DNA from: CADEER01 sp965216585
GTDB taxonomy: Bacteria; Desulfobacterota; Binatia; HRBIN30; CADEER01
Reading direction: 5' to 3'
Assembly (NCBI GenBank): GCA_965216585.1
Contig: CBDCGC010000002.1
Coordinates: 558,001-622,000, forward strand
Length of the DNA stretch: 64,000 bases
Of this stretch, positions 36,595 to 43,147 are shown in pieces; the stretch's first letter is position 1; the number at the start of each line of letters is the position of its first letter. The position numbers and the translations under genes were made by a program. Under the pieces are notes generated by a model. It saw nothing but the letters and a program-made list of their open reading frames with translations. It did not search any database and was not told the DNA's origin.

Positions 36595-37112
36595 GCCGGT
36601 CGCCGATCGCTGAGCGCGTTCACCACGCGGTCTTCCATGGCGCGCACCGCGGCGGCGACTCCCGCCACGCCGGCGAGCGCGTGGATCACCATCTCGCGCT
36701 TTTCCTCGTCGGCCGCGCGCACCGTGATGGTTCCCGGCGTCGCCGTGATCGAGTTGGCCAGCAGCGTGATCTCGGTGTCGGATCGAACCCGCGTCGGCAC
36801 GCGCACCATCGCCGGATCGATCGGCAACCTGGGGTCGAGAACGATGCGCGCGACCTGCAAGTTGGCGCTGGCGATGGCCCGCAACAGCCACAGTGAGTAG
36901 GCTGCAACGCGCCCCCAGGGAACACTCCCGAGATGCCGCCTCTCGTCGCTGTCTTCGTCGATTTCGACCTCTTGCATCTGGCGCGCTTTGAAAGCGATGA
37001 CGACGGTAGCGATCAGGCCGACGACGATGTGCTTGGCATCGAAGACTCCGGACAGCGTCAGCCAGAATCCGAAGAGGATCAACCAGTGTACGAAGGGACC
37101 CATCGCTGCCAC
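36591..37112 (-). CDS. mrpE: Mrp-type antiporter subunit E
   Basis: 173 residues. Two N-terminal helices (HWLILFGFWLTLSG and HIVVGLIATVVIAF) are followed by WLLRAIASANLQVARIVLDPR and the soluble PGTITV segment typical of MrpE/MnhE. GTG at 37112 is the first start; ATG three codons on (37103) is as good. It is the first gene of the operon, whose promoter must lie in 37113-37233, a stretch shared with the oppositely directed tRNA-Asn. Confidence 0.88.
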   Translation of the reverse strand: MAAMGPFVHWLILFGFWLTLSGVFDAKHIVVGLIATVVIAFKARQMQEVEIDEDSDERRHLGSVPWGRVAAYSLWLLRAIASANLQVARIVLDPRLPIDPAMVRVPTRVRSDTEITLLANSITATPGTITVRAADEEKREMVIHALAGVAGVAAAVRAMEDRVVNALSDRRPA

Positions 37113-37233
37113 GGCGGCGCACTCTAGCCCGCATCGTTCGCAAACATCAAGAATGCTTCAAGAATGGTTCTTGCCCGTGCACGCGCCGTGTGCTAGCCGA
37201 AAAATCCCGCCGTGCAACGCTCGCGGGATCTAG

Positions 37234-37306
37234 TCCTCGGTAGCTCAGTTGGTAGAGCGATCGGCTGTTAACCGATTGGTCGCTGGTTCGAGTCCGGCCC
37301 GAGGAG
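37234..37306 (+). tRNA. tRNA-Asn (GTT)
   Basis: A 73-nt cloverleaf. The acceptor stem TCCTCGG pairs with CCGAGGA, the D arm has AGCTCAGTTGGTAGAGC, and the anticodon stem ATCGG/CCGAT flanks loop CTGTTAA (anticodon GTT, 37267-37269). The T arm contains GGTTCGAGTCC. CCA is not encoded. A terminator follows at once. Confidence 0.97.
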
Positions 37307-37319
37307 CTCACACCCCCTA

Positions 37320-37352
37320 GGCCGTCGAGCACGCTCGGCGGCCTTTTCTTTT
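37320..37352 (+). terminator. Rho-independent terminator after tRNA-Asn
   Basis: GGCCG-T-CGAG, loop CACG, then CTCG-G-CGGCC (37320-37343) forms a stem with one mismatch, followed by TTTTCTTTT (37344-37352). It ends the tRNA-Asn transcript. Confidence 0.9.
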
Positions 37353-37402
37353 GCCGTTCGCTCGAAGCCGCGCCCCTACCGCGCCTCCGCGCCACCGCGG
37401 GG

Positions 37403-37810
37403 CTATGCTTCGTCGTCGGTGATGCGGCTGAGCGGCGAGAATCCGTTTGCCGCGCCACCGCGGGCGTTGGGGCGACTGCGCGGCAAGAGCGCCGCCGCTT
37501 CGCCGTTGCGGTTCATCCGGCGCAGGGCAACCCGCACGGCCTTGGGTTCGAGCCCGAGAGTTTCGCAAACGACGACGAAGGAAAAGACCGATCGCTGGTG
37601 CCGCCCGAAGATCCAACTCTCCGCCTCCTCGAAGGCGCGTTGCTCGGTGCCGAGAAAGGTGCGGATGGCATCCTCGAGGATCGCCAACATCAGAGCCTTC
37701 GTGCCGGAGAACGGAGCGCCGCGCGCCTCGCCTCCGGCGAGCCCGACCAGTGCGCCGATCTCATCGACGGCACCACTTCGATCTCGTGCCATCCCCCGTA
37801 ATTCCCCCAT
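37403..37810 (-). CDS. Conserved-looking small hypothetical protein
   Basis: 135 residues. The core (about 37-95) is ALMLAILEDAIRTFLG, then AFEEAESWIFGRH, SVFSFVVVCETLGLEPKAVRVALRRM. It reads as a compact all-helical domain whose last part could be a helix-turn-helix. I have the impression of similar proteins in delta-proteobacterial genomes but cannot name a family. The N- and C-terminal ends are low complexity. A start at Met7 (37792), with a G-run ahead, is possible. Confidence 0.55.
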   Translation of the reverse strand: MGELRGMARDRSGAVDEIGALVGLAGGEARGAPFSGTKALMLAILEDAIRTFLGTEQRAFEEAESWIFGRHQRSVFSFVVVCETLGLEPKAVRVALRRMNRNGEAAALLPRSRPNARGGAANGFSPLSRITDDEA

Positions 37811-37959
37811 CGGGATGTTACGAATTCTACTTTCGTCATTCCACCCTAAAGAGACCCAAAAGGGAGATTTATTCGGTGGCGCTTCTGCCGCAATATTGCG
37901 CTGGCAGCGACTCGGCCGTCGGCCGAGCGGCCAGCCGCACCGGCGGGCGGCGCAATGAG

Positions 37960-38032
37960 AGGCGGCGAGCGGATTCGAACCGCTGAATGGAGGTTTTGCA
38001 GACCTCTCCCTTAACCACTTGGGTACGCCGCC
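37960..38032 (-). tRNA. tRNA-Cys (GCA)
   Basis: 73 nt on the minus strand. The acceptor GGCGGCG pairs with CGCCGCC, and the D arm has CCCAAGTGGTTAAGGG. The anticodon stem GAGGT/ACCTC holds loop CTGCAAA (anticodon GCA), and the T arm has CGGTTCGAATCCG. CCA is not encoded. No T-rich terminator is seen after it. Confidence 0.96.
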
Positions 38033-38100
38033 GGAAGGATTCTGCAGCTAACACGGGGCCGGCGCGCGACGCAAGGTCCGAAGAGCGCCGCCGGTCCGAA

Positions 38101-38334
38101 TCAGCGGCGCTTCTTGCCGACGCGGCGCTTGACCGAATTGCCGCTACCGCCGTAGCGCGTCAACCCTTCGTTGAGCAGCGCCACGACGACCTCGCCCTTG
38201 CCGGCATTGAGGAGGTCGACGACATCGTCGATCCGGTCGATGAGATCGACCGGCACCCGAACGGAAAGCAGCTTCATCGGTACATATTCGCTACGTTGTT
38301 TCAGATCTTCCAGGCTCAAGTCACGAGTTACCAT
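38101..38334 (-). CDS. Small ribbon-helix-helix-like protein
   Basis: 77 residues. The stretch KLLSVRVPVDLIDRIDDVV, then GEVVVALLNEGLTRY, has the strand-helix-helix pattern of CopG/Arc-type DNA-binding proteins, and the C-terminus is very basic (VKRRVGKKRR). ATG at 38334 has an AAGGGG five bases upstream. It probably binds DNA as a dimer. No toxin partner gene is adjacent, so an antitoxin role is not supported. Confidence 0.6.
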   Translation of the reverse strand: MVTRDLSLEDLKQRSEYVPMKLLSVRVPVDLIDRIDDVVDLLNAGKGEVVVALLNEGLTRYGGSGNSVKRRVGKKRR

Positions 38335-38645
38335 TGCTACCCCTTACTCCTTGTCGATGAGTACTCCTTAGCGGATTGACACCACTGTCCGCAAGAGGCT
38401 GGCACTCGCCTAGCGGTAAGTGTCTTGCCGACTAGGTTGAGCTTGGTCTCCCTTCACACCTGGGCCAAGGCTTCGCCGCCCAGACACCATGGCTTCCACC
38501 TTCGCCTCGGCTTCGGCGAACGAGGGTGCCTCATCTCAGCCCGGTTCACCGGGCTTCCCTCCCTCAGCCGTGGGCTTCAGCCCGCGGCTGTCGTCGGAAG
38601 TCGCCTTCCCCCGTTTCTCCGCCCACTCGCCGCGGCCAGCCGGGC
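38335..38645. other. 311-bp intergenic region with one REP-like repeat
   Basis: Between the ribbon-helix-helix-like gene and the next gene's 3' end. The left 200 bp shows no gene, RNA or terminator that I can support; it has CTTCGCC and GGCTTCGGCGAA-type short inverted repeats near 38470-38520. The right part is copy B of the palindromic repeat. Confidence 0.6.
38536..38623. repeat. REP-like palindromic intergenic repeat, copy B
   Basis: 88 bp, same orientation as the copy at 577-665, with roughly 85% identity by eye. Both palindromes are intact: AGCCCGG-TTCA-CCGGGCT and GGGC-TTCA-GCCC, followed by GCGGCTGTCGT. It ends 22 bp from the stop of the minus-strand hypothetical gene, as copy A does with the BtuF-like gene. 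Confidence 0.75.
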
Positions 38646-39224
38646 TCAGGCGACGCGGCGAAGCTGCTTGCAGCGCTGTCGCACGCCATCGGCGACGTGG
38701 TGCCAGGCGTCGAGGAACGGTGCGTAACGTCCGCGGTAGCGGCCGCGGCCGCAGTGAAGCGAGAACGTCTTACCGCTGACTTGTTCCCACGGAATGACGA
38801 ACACGCGATCGGTACCGCCATCCAGCTCCGTCGCGATACAGACGAAGTAGTCGGTGTAACGATCCTCGATGCGGCCGTGGTGATGAAAGTTGAAGTGCCA
38901 GGTTTGGTAGCGGTACTCGTAGCTGCGGCGGCCAACGGTCACGCGGTGGCGCCGCATGCCCGGGTAGGCGACGCGCAAGGCGACGCGTACACAACCGTTG
39001 ATCAGCAGGTCGTAGCTGTCGGACGGCCTCGCCTCCTCCACCTCCAGCCCCAGTTGACGGAGCTGCTCCGCCACATCTCCCTTTGGCCGTTCGTGCTTGT
39101 CAATTCGCGTCGCTCGCATGCCCGCTTCGACGACTGTCGATGTGGGAATATTCGCCGCCATCGACTCACCGGCCAAAGCAGCAGCCGGCGGTGGCGCTGC
39201 GAATCCGTCGAGATTCTCGTTCAT
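38646..39224 (-). CDS. Hypothetical protein, possible PD-(D/E)xK-like fold
   Basis: 192 residues from ATG at 39224 (an upstream in-frame start at 39281 adds low-complexity residues). The central part DSYDLLINGCVRVALRVAY, RYQTWHFNFHHHGR, YTDYFVCIATE, VFVIPWEQVSGKTF is spaced like nuclease-type proteins, where 'yDL.v.g..ieVK' is followed by a strand ending 'D.fv.i....fvip'. The usual Glu-x-Lys pair reads Leu-Arg here, so catalysis is doubtful. No named family is recognised. It lies between tRNA-Met and a REP-like repeat, a typical spot for acquired genes. Confidence 0.5.
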   Translation of the reverse strand: MNENLDGFAAPPPAAALAGESMAANIPTSTVVEAGMRATRIDKHERPKGDVAEQLRQLGLEVEEARPSDSYDLLINGCVRVALRVAYPGMRRHRVTVGRRSYEYRYQTWHFNFHHHGRIEDRYTDYFVCIATELDGGTDRVFVIPWEQVSGKTFSLHCGRGRYRGRYAPFLDAWHHVADGVRQRCKQLRRVA

Positions 39225-39331
39225 CGTGGCCTCCCCTCGCCCGCTCGGCGGGCTGGTTCCCAACCTTGAGCTTGCCTTCACCGGAGGAGACGCTTCGCCG
39301 CCGGCGATTATTGCCTGGGCGGCGAAAAAAG

Positions 39332-39405
39332 TGGCGGCGGGCAGAATCGAACTGCCGACACCGGGGTTATGAGTCCCGTGCTCTAACCAACTGAGCTACG
39401 CCGCC
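39332..39405 (-). tRNA. tRNA-Met (CAT)
   Basis: 74 nt on the minus strand. The acceptor GGCGGCG pairs with CGCCGCC, the D arm is AGCTCAGTTGGTTAGAGC, the anticodon loop CTCATAA gives CAT, and the T arm is CAGTTCGATTCTG. A first acceptor pair of G-C argues for the elongator form; an Ile2 (lysidine) tRNA cannot be excluded by sequence alone. Confidence 0.93.
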
Positions 39406-39462
39406 AGGCGCGGTGGATGGTCGATCGAGGCAGAAAAAGCGAGTGAATCCATCTTCTGTGAC

Positions 39463-39514
39463 GGCGGGTTTGCCCGCCCCTGCCCCCCTCCTTATCAAAT
39501 CGAGGAGGAGGGGG
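39463..39514. other. Pair of stem-loops downstream of the metallophosphatase gene
   Basis: GGCGGG-TTTG-CCCGCC (39463-39478) and CCCCCTCCT / AGGAGGGGG with a 13-base loop (39484-39514) lie 50-100 bp past the minus-strand gene's stop. Neither has a T-run, so they may protect mRNA 3' ends or weakly terminate. Confidence 0.5.
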
Positions 39515-39565
39515 AAGTGACTCTGGGGACGGCGCGGCAGCGTTTTCGCTTGCGCGCCTGTTTTG

Positions 39566-40291
39566 TCAAGCCAGCGTCGGCTCCCAAAGCTGCGCCGCCG
39601 CTGCCAGGACCGAAACCCTCACCTCTCGCGAGTGGCGCCGCACCTGGTGCAGCTCGCCGCTGCGCAACTCGAGACAGGAGAGATCGCCGCCGTAGACGAG
39701 GCCGGTGTCCAGGCCGACGCGCTGCGGCAGCGCCACCTCCACCCGGTGCCGTGGTGTGTGGCCGTAGATCACGGTGCGCTCGAAGCCGTGCCGGCGGCAC
39801 CGGTGGAAGTCCTCGCGGATCCACACCAGGTCTTCTCGTGACTGCTGCTCGAGCGTCACACCGGGCCGCACACCGGCATGCACGCAGAGAACACGACCGA
39901 GATCCTGGTACCAGCGCAGGTCGTCGAAAAAACGCAAATGCGCGGCCGGCAGCGCTGCCAACAACTCGTCCTGGCCCGCACCGGCGACCTCGTAGGAGCG
40001 CAGCGTCGAGTGCCCGCCGTTCTCGAGAAAGGACTCGCCGTAGCTGCCATCGCGACCGAGGTAGCCGAGCAGCATGTCCTCGTGGTTGCCGCGCAGGAAG
40101 ATGCACTCGGCCGGTCCGGCGGCGAGCTCGATGAGGCGGTCGATGACGGCGCGCGAGTCGGGCCCGCGGTCGACGTAGTCGCCGAGGAAGCAACAGAGAT
40201 CGCCAGCGCCGAGTGCCAGCGACGCCAGCAGCGTGTCCAGCTCGAGCGGACAACCGTGAATGTCGCCGATTGCGAAGGCGCGTTCAGGCAA
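39566..40291 (-). CDS. Serine/threonine-type metallophosphoesterase
   Basis: 241 residues with the calcineurin-like motifs in order: GDIHGC (9-14), GDYVDRGPDS (37-46), RGNHEDMLLGYL (about 67-78), CVHAGVRPG and YGHTP. This is the bacterial PPP/ApaH-like group, which dephosphorylates proteins or dinucleoside polyphosphates using two metals. It begins 3 bp after the meaB stop on the same strand, so the two are co-transcribed. Confidence 0.9.
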   Translation of the reverse strand: MPERAFAIGDIHGCPLELDTLLASLALGAGDLCCFLGDYVDRGPDSRAVIDRLIELAAGPAECIFLRGNHEDMLLGYLGRDGSYGESFLENGGHSTLRSYEVAGAGQDELLAALPAAHLRFFDDLRWYQDLGRVLCVHAGVRPGVTLEQQSREDLVWIREDFHRCRRHGFERTVIYGHTPRHRVEVALPQRVGLDTGLVYGGDLSCLELRSGELHQVRRHSREVRVSVLAAAAQLWEPTLA

Positions 40292-40294
40292 CGC

Positions 40295-41275
40295 TCACCC
40301 CTTACCGGTCGTCGCCAGGATTTGCGAGACGATCTGTGGATCGCCCATCACCTGCAGGGCGGCTGAATAGGGATCGATCTGTCCGTCTTCGACTTGCCGC
40401 AGCAGCGCCGCCAGGGGTTGCTGGTCGAGAGCCTGCTCGAGACGGCGATCGATCTCGTCGCGCAGCACCCGCACCAAGTCGCCGCGCCGGCCGGCGGCGC
40501 TGCGCTGCTCGCCGCGACCGCTGTCGGCGAGGAAATCGCGGTGCCGATCGATGGCGGCGACGAGCTCGCCGATGCCTTCGCCGCGGGTCGCGACAGTCAT
40601 GAGAACCGGCACCTCCCAGCCGTCGGCCGGGCGCAGGTGCAGCATCTGCTCGAGCTCGGTTTTGATCTTGTGCGCGCCGTCGCGATCGGACTTGTTGACG
40701 ACGAAGATGTCGGCGATCTCCAACAGGCCGGCTTTCATCGCCTGCACGGTGTCACCGGCCTCCGGCACCAGGACGACCGCAACCGTATCGGCGAGGCGCA
40801 TGATGTCGAGCTCGCTCTGGCCGACGCCGACGGTTTCGACGATGACGACGTCCTTGCCGGCCGCTTCGAGGAGACGCGTGACGTCGCGCGAAGCGCGCGC
40901 CAGGCCGCCGCCGCTGCCGCGCGCGCTGAGCGAGCGGATGAACACCCCCTGGTCGAGAAAGTGTTGCTGCATGCGAATGCGATCGCCGAGCACGGCGCCG
41001 CCGGAGAACGGGCTCGAGGGGTCGACGGCGACGATTCCCACCGCCCGCCCGGCCTCGCGCAAGCTCCCGATCAGGGCGTCGAGCAGGGTCGATTTGCCGG
41101 CCCCCGGCGGTCCGGTGATGCCGACCACGGCGGCGCCGCCGCTGCCGTGGATGGCACTCATCACCGCCGCCGTCTCGGCGCCGCGGTTTTCGACCAGCGT
41201 CATCAACTTGGCCAGGGCACGCCGGTCCCCGCCCTGCATCTTCTCGATCAGCTCCCGCGTCGCTGCCCGCATCAC
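40295..41275 (-). CDS. meaB: Methylmalonyl-CoA mutase-associated GTPase MeaB
   Basis: 326 residues of the G3E P-loop GTPases. Walker A is GITGPPGAGKST; the switch region is VDPSSPFSGGAVLGDRIRM; ETVGVGQSE and NKSD complete the GTP site. A C-terminal dimerisation helix follows. It loads and protects the B12 cofactor of methylmalonyl-CoA mutase, whose subunits are encoded at 3.1-5.1 kb here, so the system is split across the window. Confidence 0.95.
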   Translation of the reverse strand: MMRAATRELIEKMQGGDRRALAKLMTLVENRGAETAAVMSAIHGSGGAAVVGITGPPGAGKSTLLDALIGSLREAGRAVGIVAVDPSSPFSGGAVLGDRIRMQQHFLDQGVFIRSLSARGSGGGLARASRDVTRLLEAAGKDVVIVETVGVGQSELDIMRLADTVAVVLVPEAGDTVQAMKAGLLEIADIFVVNKSDRDGAHKIKTELEQMLHLRPADGWEVPVLMTVATRGEGIGELVAAIDRHRDFLADSGRGEQRSAAGRRGDLVRVLRDEIDRRLEQALDQQPLAALLRQVEDGQIDPYSAALQVMGDPQIVSQILATTGKG

Positions 41276-41391
41276 ACCCGTTCTTTCGCCGAACCCGTAC
41301 GATCCGCACGGGCTTGTAGTATGGACCGATCAGGTTCGCCGAGCCCCCGGCGCGGCGCCGGATCATTCATATAGAGAAACTCTCGATTTGC

Positions 41392-41461
41392 CTCGCGCAG
41401 CGACACCAACCTTTGCCTTTGCCTAAGCCTGCGCCTGAGCCTACGAGCGCAGCGAGTTTCA
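41392..41461 (-). repeat. Dispersed 62-70 bp repeat, copy B
   Basis: The minus strand matches 506-567: TGAA-CTCGCTGCGCTCGTAGGCT, AGGC-AGGCTTAGGCAAAGG, then TGGTGTCGCTGCGCGAG. Internally it is built of short degenerate units (GCCTTTGCCTAAGCCTGCGCCTGAGCC on the plus strand, split here into CCTTTGCCTAAGCC and TGCGCCTGAGCC). It lies in the 283-bp gap between meaB and the next plus-strand gene; nothing else is recognised there. Confidence 0.75.
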
Positions 41462-41558
41462 GCCTAGCAGCCCGCCGGAAGCACCGCGAGATAAGGCTTC
41501 TACGGATCTCGATAGTACCTAGACTCGCTGCCGCCTGGGCAGCTAAGCTGGAGCGGCA

Positions 41559-41912
41559 ATGAGCACTTCGCGATTCTGGAACCACCCGCTGTTGCCGATC
41601 GGCTGTGTCTTGATCGCCCTCGGCATCGGCAACTGGTGGGTCAGCCGCGGCAAGTTGGCCGAGTACTCGCAACGGCTGGCGGCCTCGCGGCAGGTCAGCA
41701 GCACCGACCTCTCGACCTTTCGCCATCTCGATGAAATCACCAACCAGTCGCTCCTGCGGCGCCTGCACCGGGCTTCTTCGGTGCACAGCATGTCGGCGGC
41801 CAAACGCGACTTCTATGCTCTGGTCAACAACGGCGGTCGGATGATCGCCCTGCTCGGGCTCACCCTCCTCGCCGCCGGTCTGGTGCGCCTCGCCGGTGAG
41901 CCCGGCGGCTGA
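41559..41912 (+). CDS. Small two-helix membrane protein
   Basis: 117 residues. An N-terminal helix (PLLPIGCVLIALGIGNWWV, 10-28) and a C-terminal helix (MIALLGLTLLAAGLVRLA) enclose about 65 soluble, mostly helical residues. No family is recognised. It ends 41 bp before the next membrane-protein gene on the same strand, suggesting an operon of two. Confidence 0.6.
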   Translation: MSTSRFWNHPLLPIGCVLIALGIGNWWVSRGKLAEYSQRLAASRQVSSTDLSTFRHLDEITNQSLLRRLHRASSVHSMSAAKRDFYALVNNGGRMIALLGLTLLAAGLVRLAGEPGG

Positions 41913-41953
41913 GACCGGCGTCGCGCGCGGTGCCGGCCGCGCCCTGCCGACCG

Positions 41954-42760
41954 ATGGACACTCTCTTTCCGCGCACCTTTCTGCTCGTCTTCGCGCAACT
42001 CGCGGTCGGCGGCATCTTCTGCCTGTCGATCCCGCCCTTCCACGACATGGATCGCGGTTACTACAAGTCGTCGGCCTTCGTCTTTTGGCTGATCGGCGTC
42101 CTGGCGACGCTCGGTCACCTGGCGCTCTGGCGGCGCCCCGGCGCGACGACGGTGGGCAGCCTGAGCGGCTTCGAGATCCTGCTGTGGTGCGCCTTCTGCC
42201 TGAGCGCCGGCGCCTATCTCTTCTCTCTCTGGTACGAGTACTTCGTCATCCGCGCCCGCCTCTTCGCACTCGCCTGGGTCCTCGGCTGGTTCGCCGTGCT
42301 CACCAGTGCCGCCGCCTTCGCGCAGCGCTCGGACCTCGCCCTGGCCTGGTTGATCTACCCGACCAGCTTCGTCCTCGGCGCCCTCGTGCTCGGCGCCGCC
42401 GCCTCGGGGATGCTCCTCGGCCACTGGTATCTGATCGATCGCAATCTCTCGCTGCAGCCACTGTGGAACGTCCTGCGCTTCTATCGAGGGGTTCTGGTTG
42501 CCCAGATCGCCGTGCTGGTGCTCGCCGCGGCGGCGTTGGCGACGACCGGCGACAGCTGGACCGAATGGGGCGGCGTCTTTCTCGGCCGCGCCGCCATCTC
42601 GCCGCTCGGCACGGCGGTGCTGGCGGCGATGATCTGGCGCACGCTGTTGATTCCCCAGACGATGGCGGCGACCGGCCTATTCTACATCGCCATCCTCGCC
42701 GCTACCGTCGGCGAGCTTCTCGGTCGCTACCTCCTCTTCCGCACCGGCCTGCCGCTCTGA
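41954..42760 (+). CDS. Polytopic membrane protein of unknown function
   Basis: 268 residues from ATG at 41954; an in-frame ATG 8 codons earlier exists but adds non-membrane residues. Seven or eight hydrophobic helices span the protein. YYKSSAFVFWLIGVLATLGHL, LLGHWYLIDRNLSLQPLWN and TMAATGLFYIAILAATVGELLGRYLLF stand out; the conserved-looking GHWY and E-x3-R features hint at a quinone- or haem-associated protein, but that is only a guess. Its last 84 bp overlap, tail to tail, the end of the minus-strand gene at 42677. Confidence 0.6.
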   Translation: MDTLFPRTFLLVFAQLAVGGIFCLSIPPFHDMDRGYYKSSAFVFWLIGVLATLGHLALWRRPGATTVGSLSGFEILLWCAFCLSAGAYLFSLWYEYFVIRARLFALAWVLGWFAVLTSAAAFAQRSDLALAWLIYPTSFVLGALVLGAAASGMLLGHWYLIDRNLSLQPLWNVLRFYRGVLVAQIAVLVLAAAALATTGDSWTEWGGVFLGRAAISPLGTAVLAAMIWRTLLIPQTMAATGLFYIAILAATVGELLGRYLLFRTGLPL

Positions 42761-43147
42761 CGGTTGAGGCTCGGCGGTGCTCGCTTCGCCGCCCGCGCCG
42801 GCTACGGCGACCGGCTGTTCCGCACCTGGCTCCGGCGCCGCCGCGCCGCGGCCGCCTCCGGGCCCTTCGTCGCCGTCGTTGGCATCGATCTCGGCCAGCG
42901 CGTAGAGCCGGCTGACGCGCAGCCCGCGCGACGTCCAGGCGACGTCGAAACCGACGCGCATCCCCTCTCGGAGATCTTCGAAGTGGCGCAACGGGCCGCG
43001 CATGTCGACGATGGCGTAGACCATTTCGATCTCGCGGCCGCGCGACGAGCGAATGATGGCGCGCTGGCTGCCGCGAAAGAGGCGCACGATGACGCCTTCG
43101 ACATAGCGCGAATCGGCGAAGAGCTCGGGTTCGCTGCCGGCGCTCAT
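42677..43147 (-). CDS. Small protein with beta-barrel-like N-terminus and acidic tail
   Basis: 156 residues. The ATG at 43147 forms an ATGA overlap with the nuoG stop. The first 85 residues (VEGVIVRLFRGSQRAIIRSS, RHFEDLREGMRVGFDV, GLRVSRLYAL) read as a small OB-like or cold-shock-like barrel. The remaining 70 residues are Gly/Ala/Glu-rich and disordered. It is probably co-translated with the Nuo genes; its function is unknown. Its last 84 bp overlap the convergent membrane gene, so one of the two 3' ends may be non-essential tail. Confidence 0.55.
   Translation of the reverse strand: MSAGSEPELFADSRYVEGVIVRLFRGSQRAIIRSSRGREIEMVYAIVDMRGPLRHFEDLREGMRVGFDVAWTSRGLRVSRLYALAEIDANDGDEGPGGGRGAAAPEPGAEQPVAVAGAGGEASTAEPQPSERQAGAEEEVATEKLADGSGEDGDVE

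Noticed and set aside
38101..38334. Antitoxin of a toxin-antitoxin pair
   Set aside because: The ribbon-helix-helix pattern fits, but neither neighbour is a toxin-like gene; the adjacent elements are tRNA-Cys and a 311-bp non-coding gap.
37234..39405. Genomic island bounded by tRNA genes
   Set aside because: Three tRNA genes and small hypothetical genes cluster here, but there is no integrase, no direct repeat of a tRNA 3' end, and base composition looks like the rest.
39463..39514. Rho-independent terminator after the metallophosphatase
   Set aside because: The stems are good but no T-run follows on either strand, so only stem-loops are reported.
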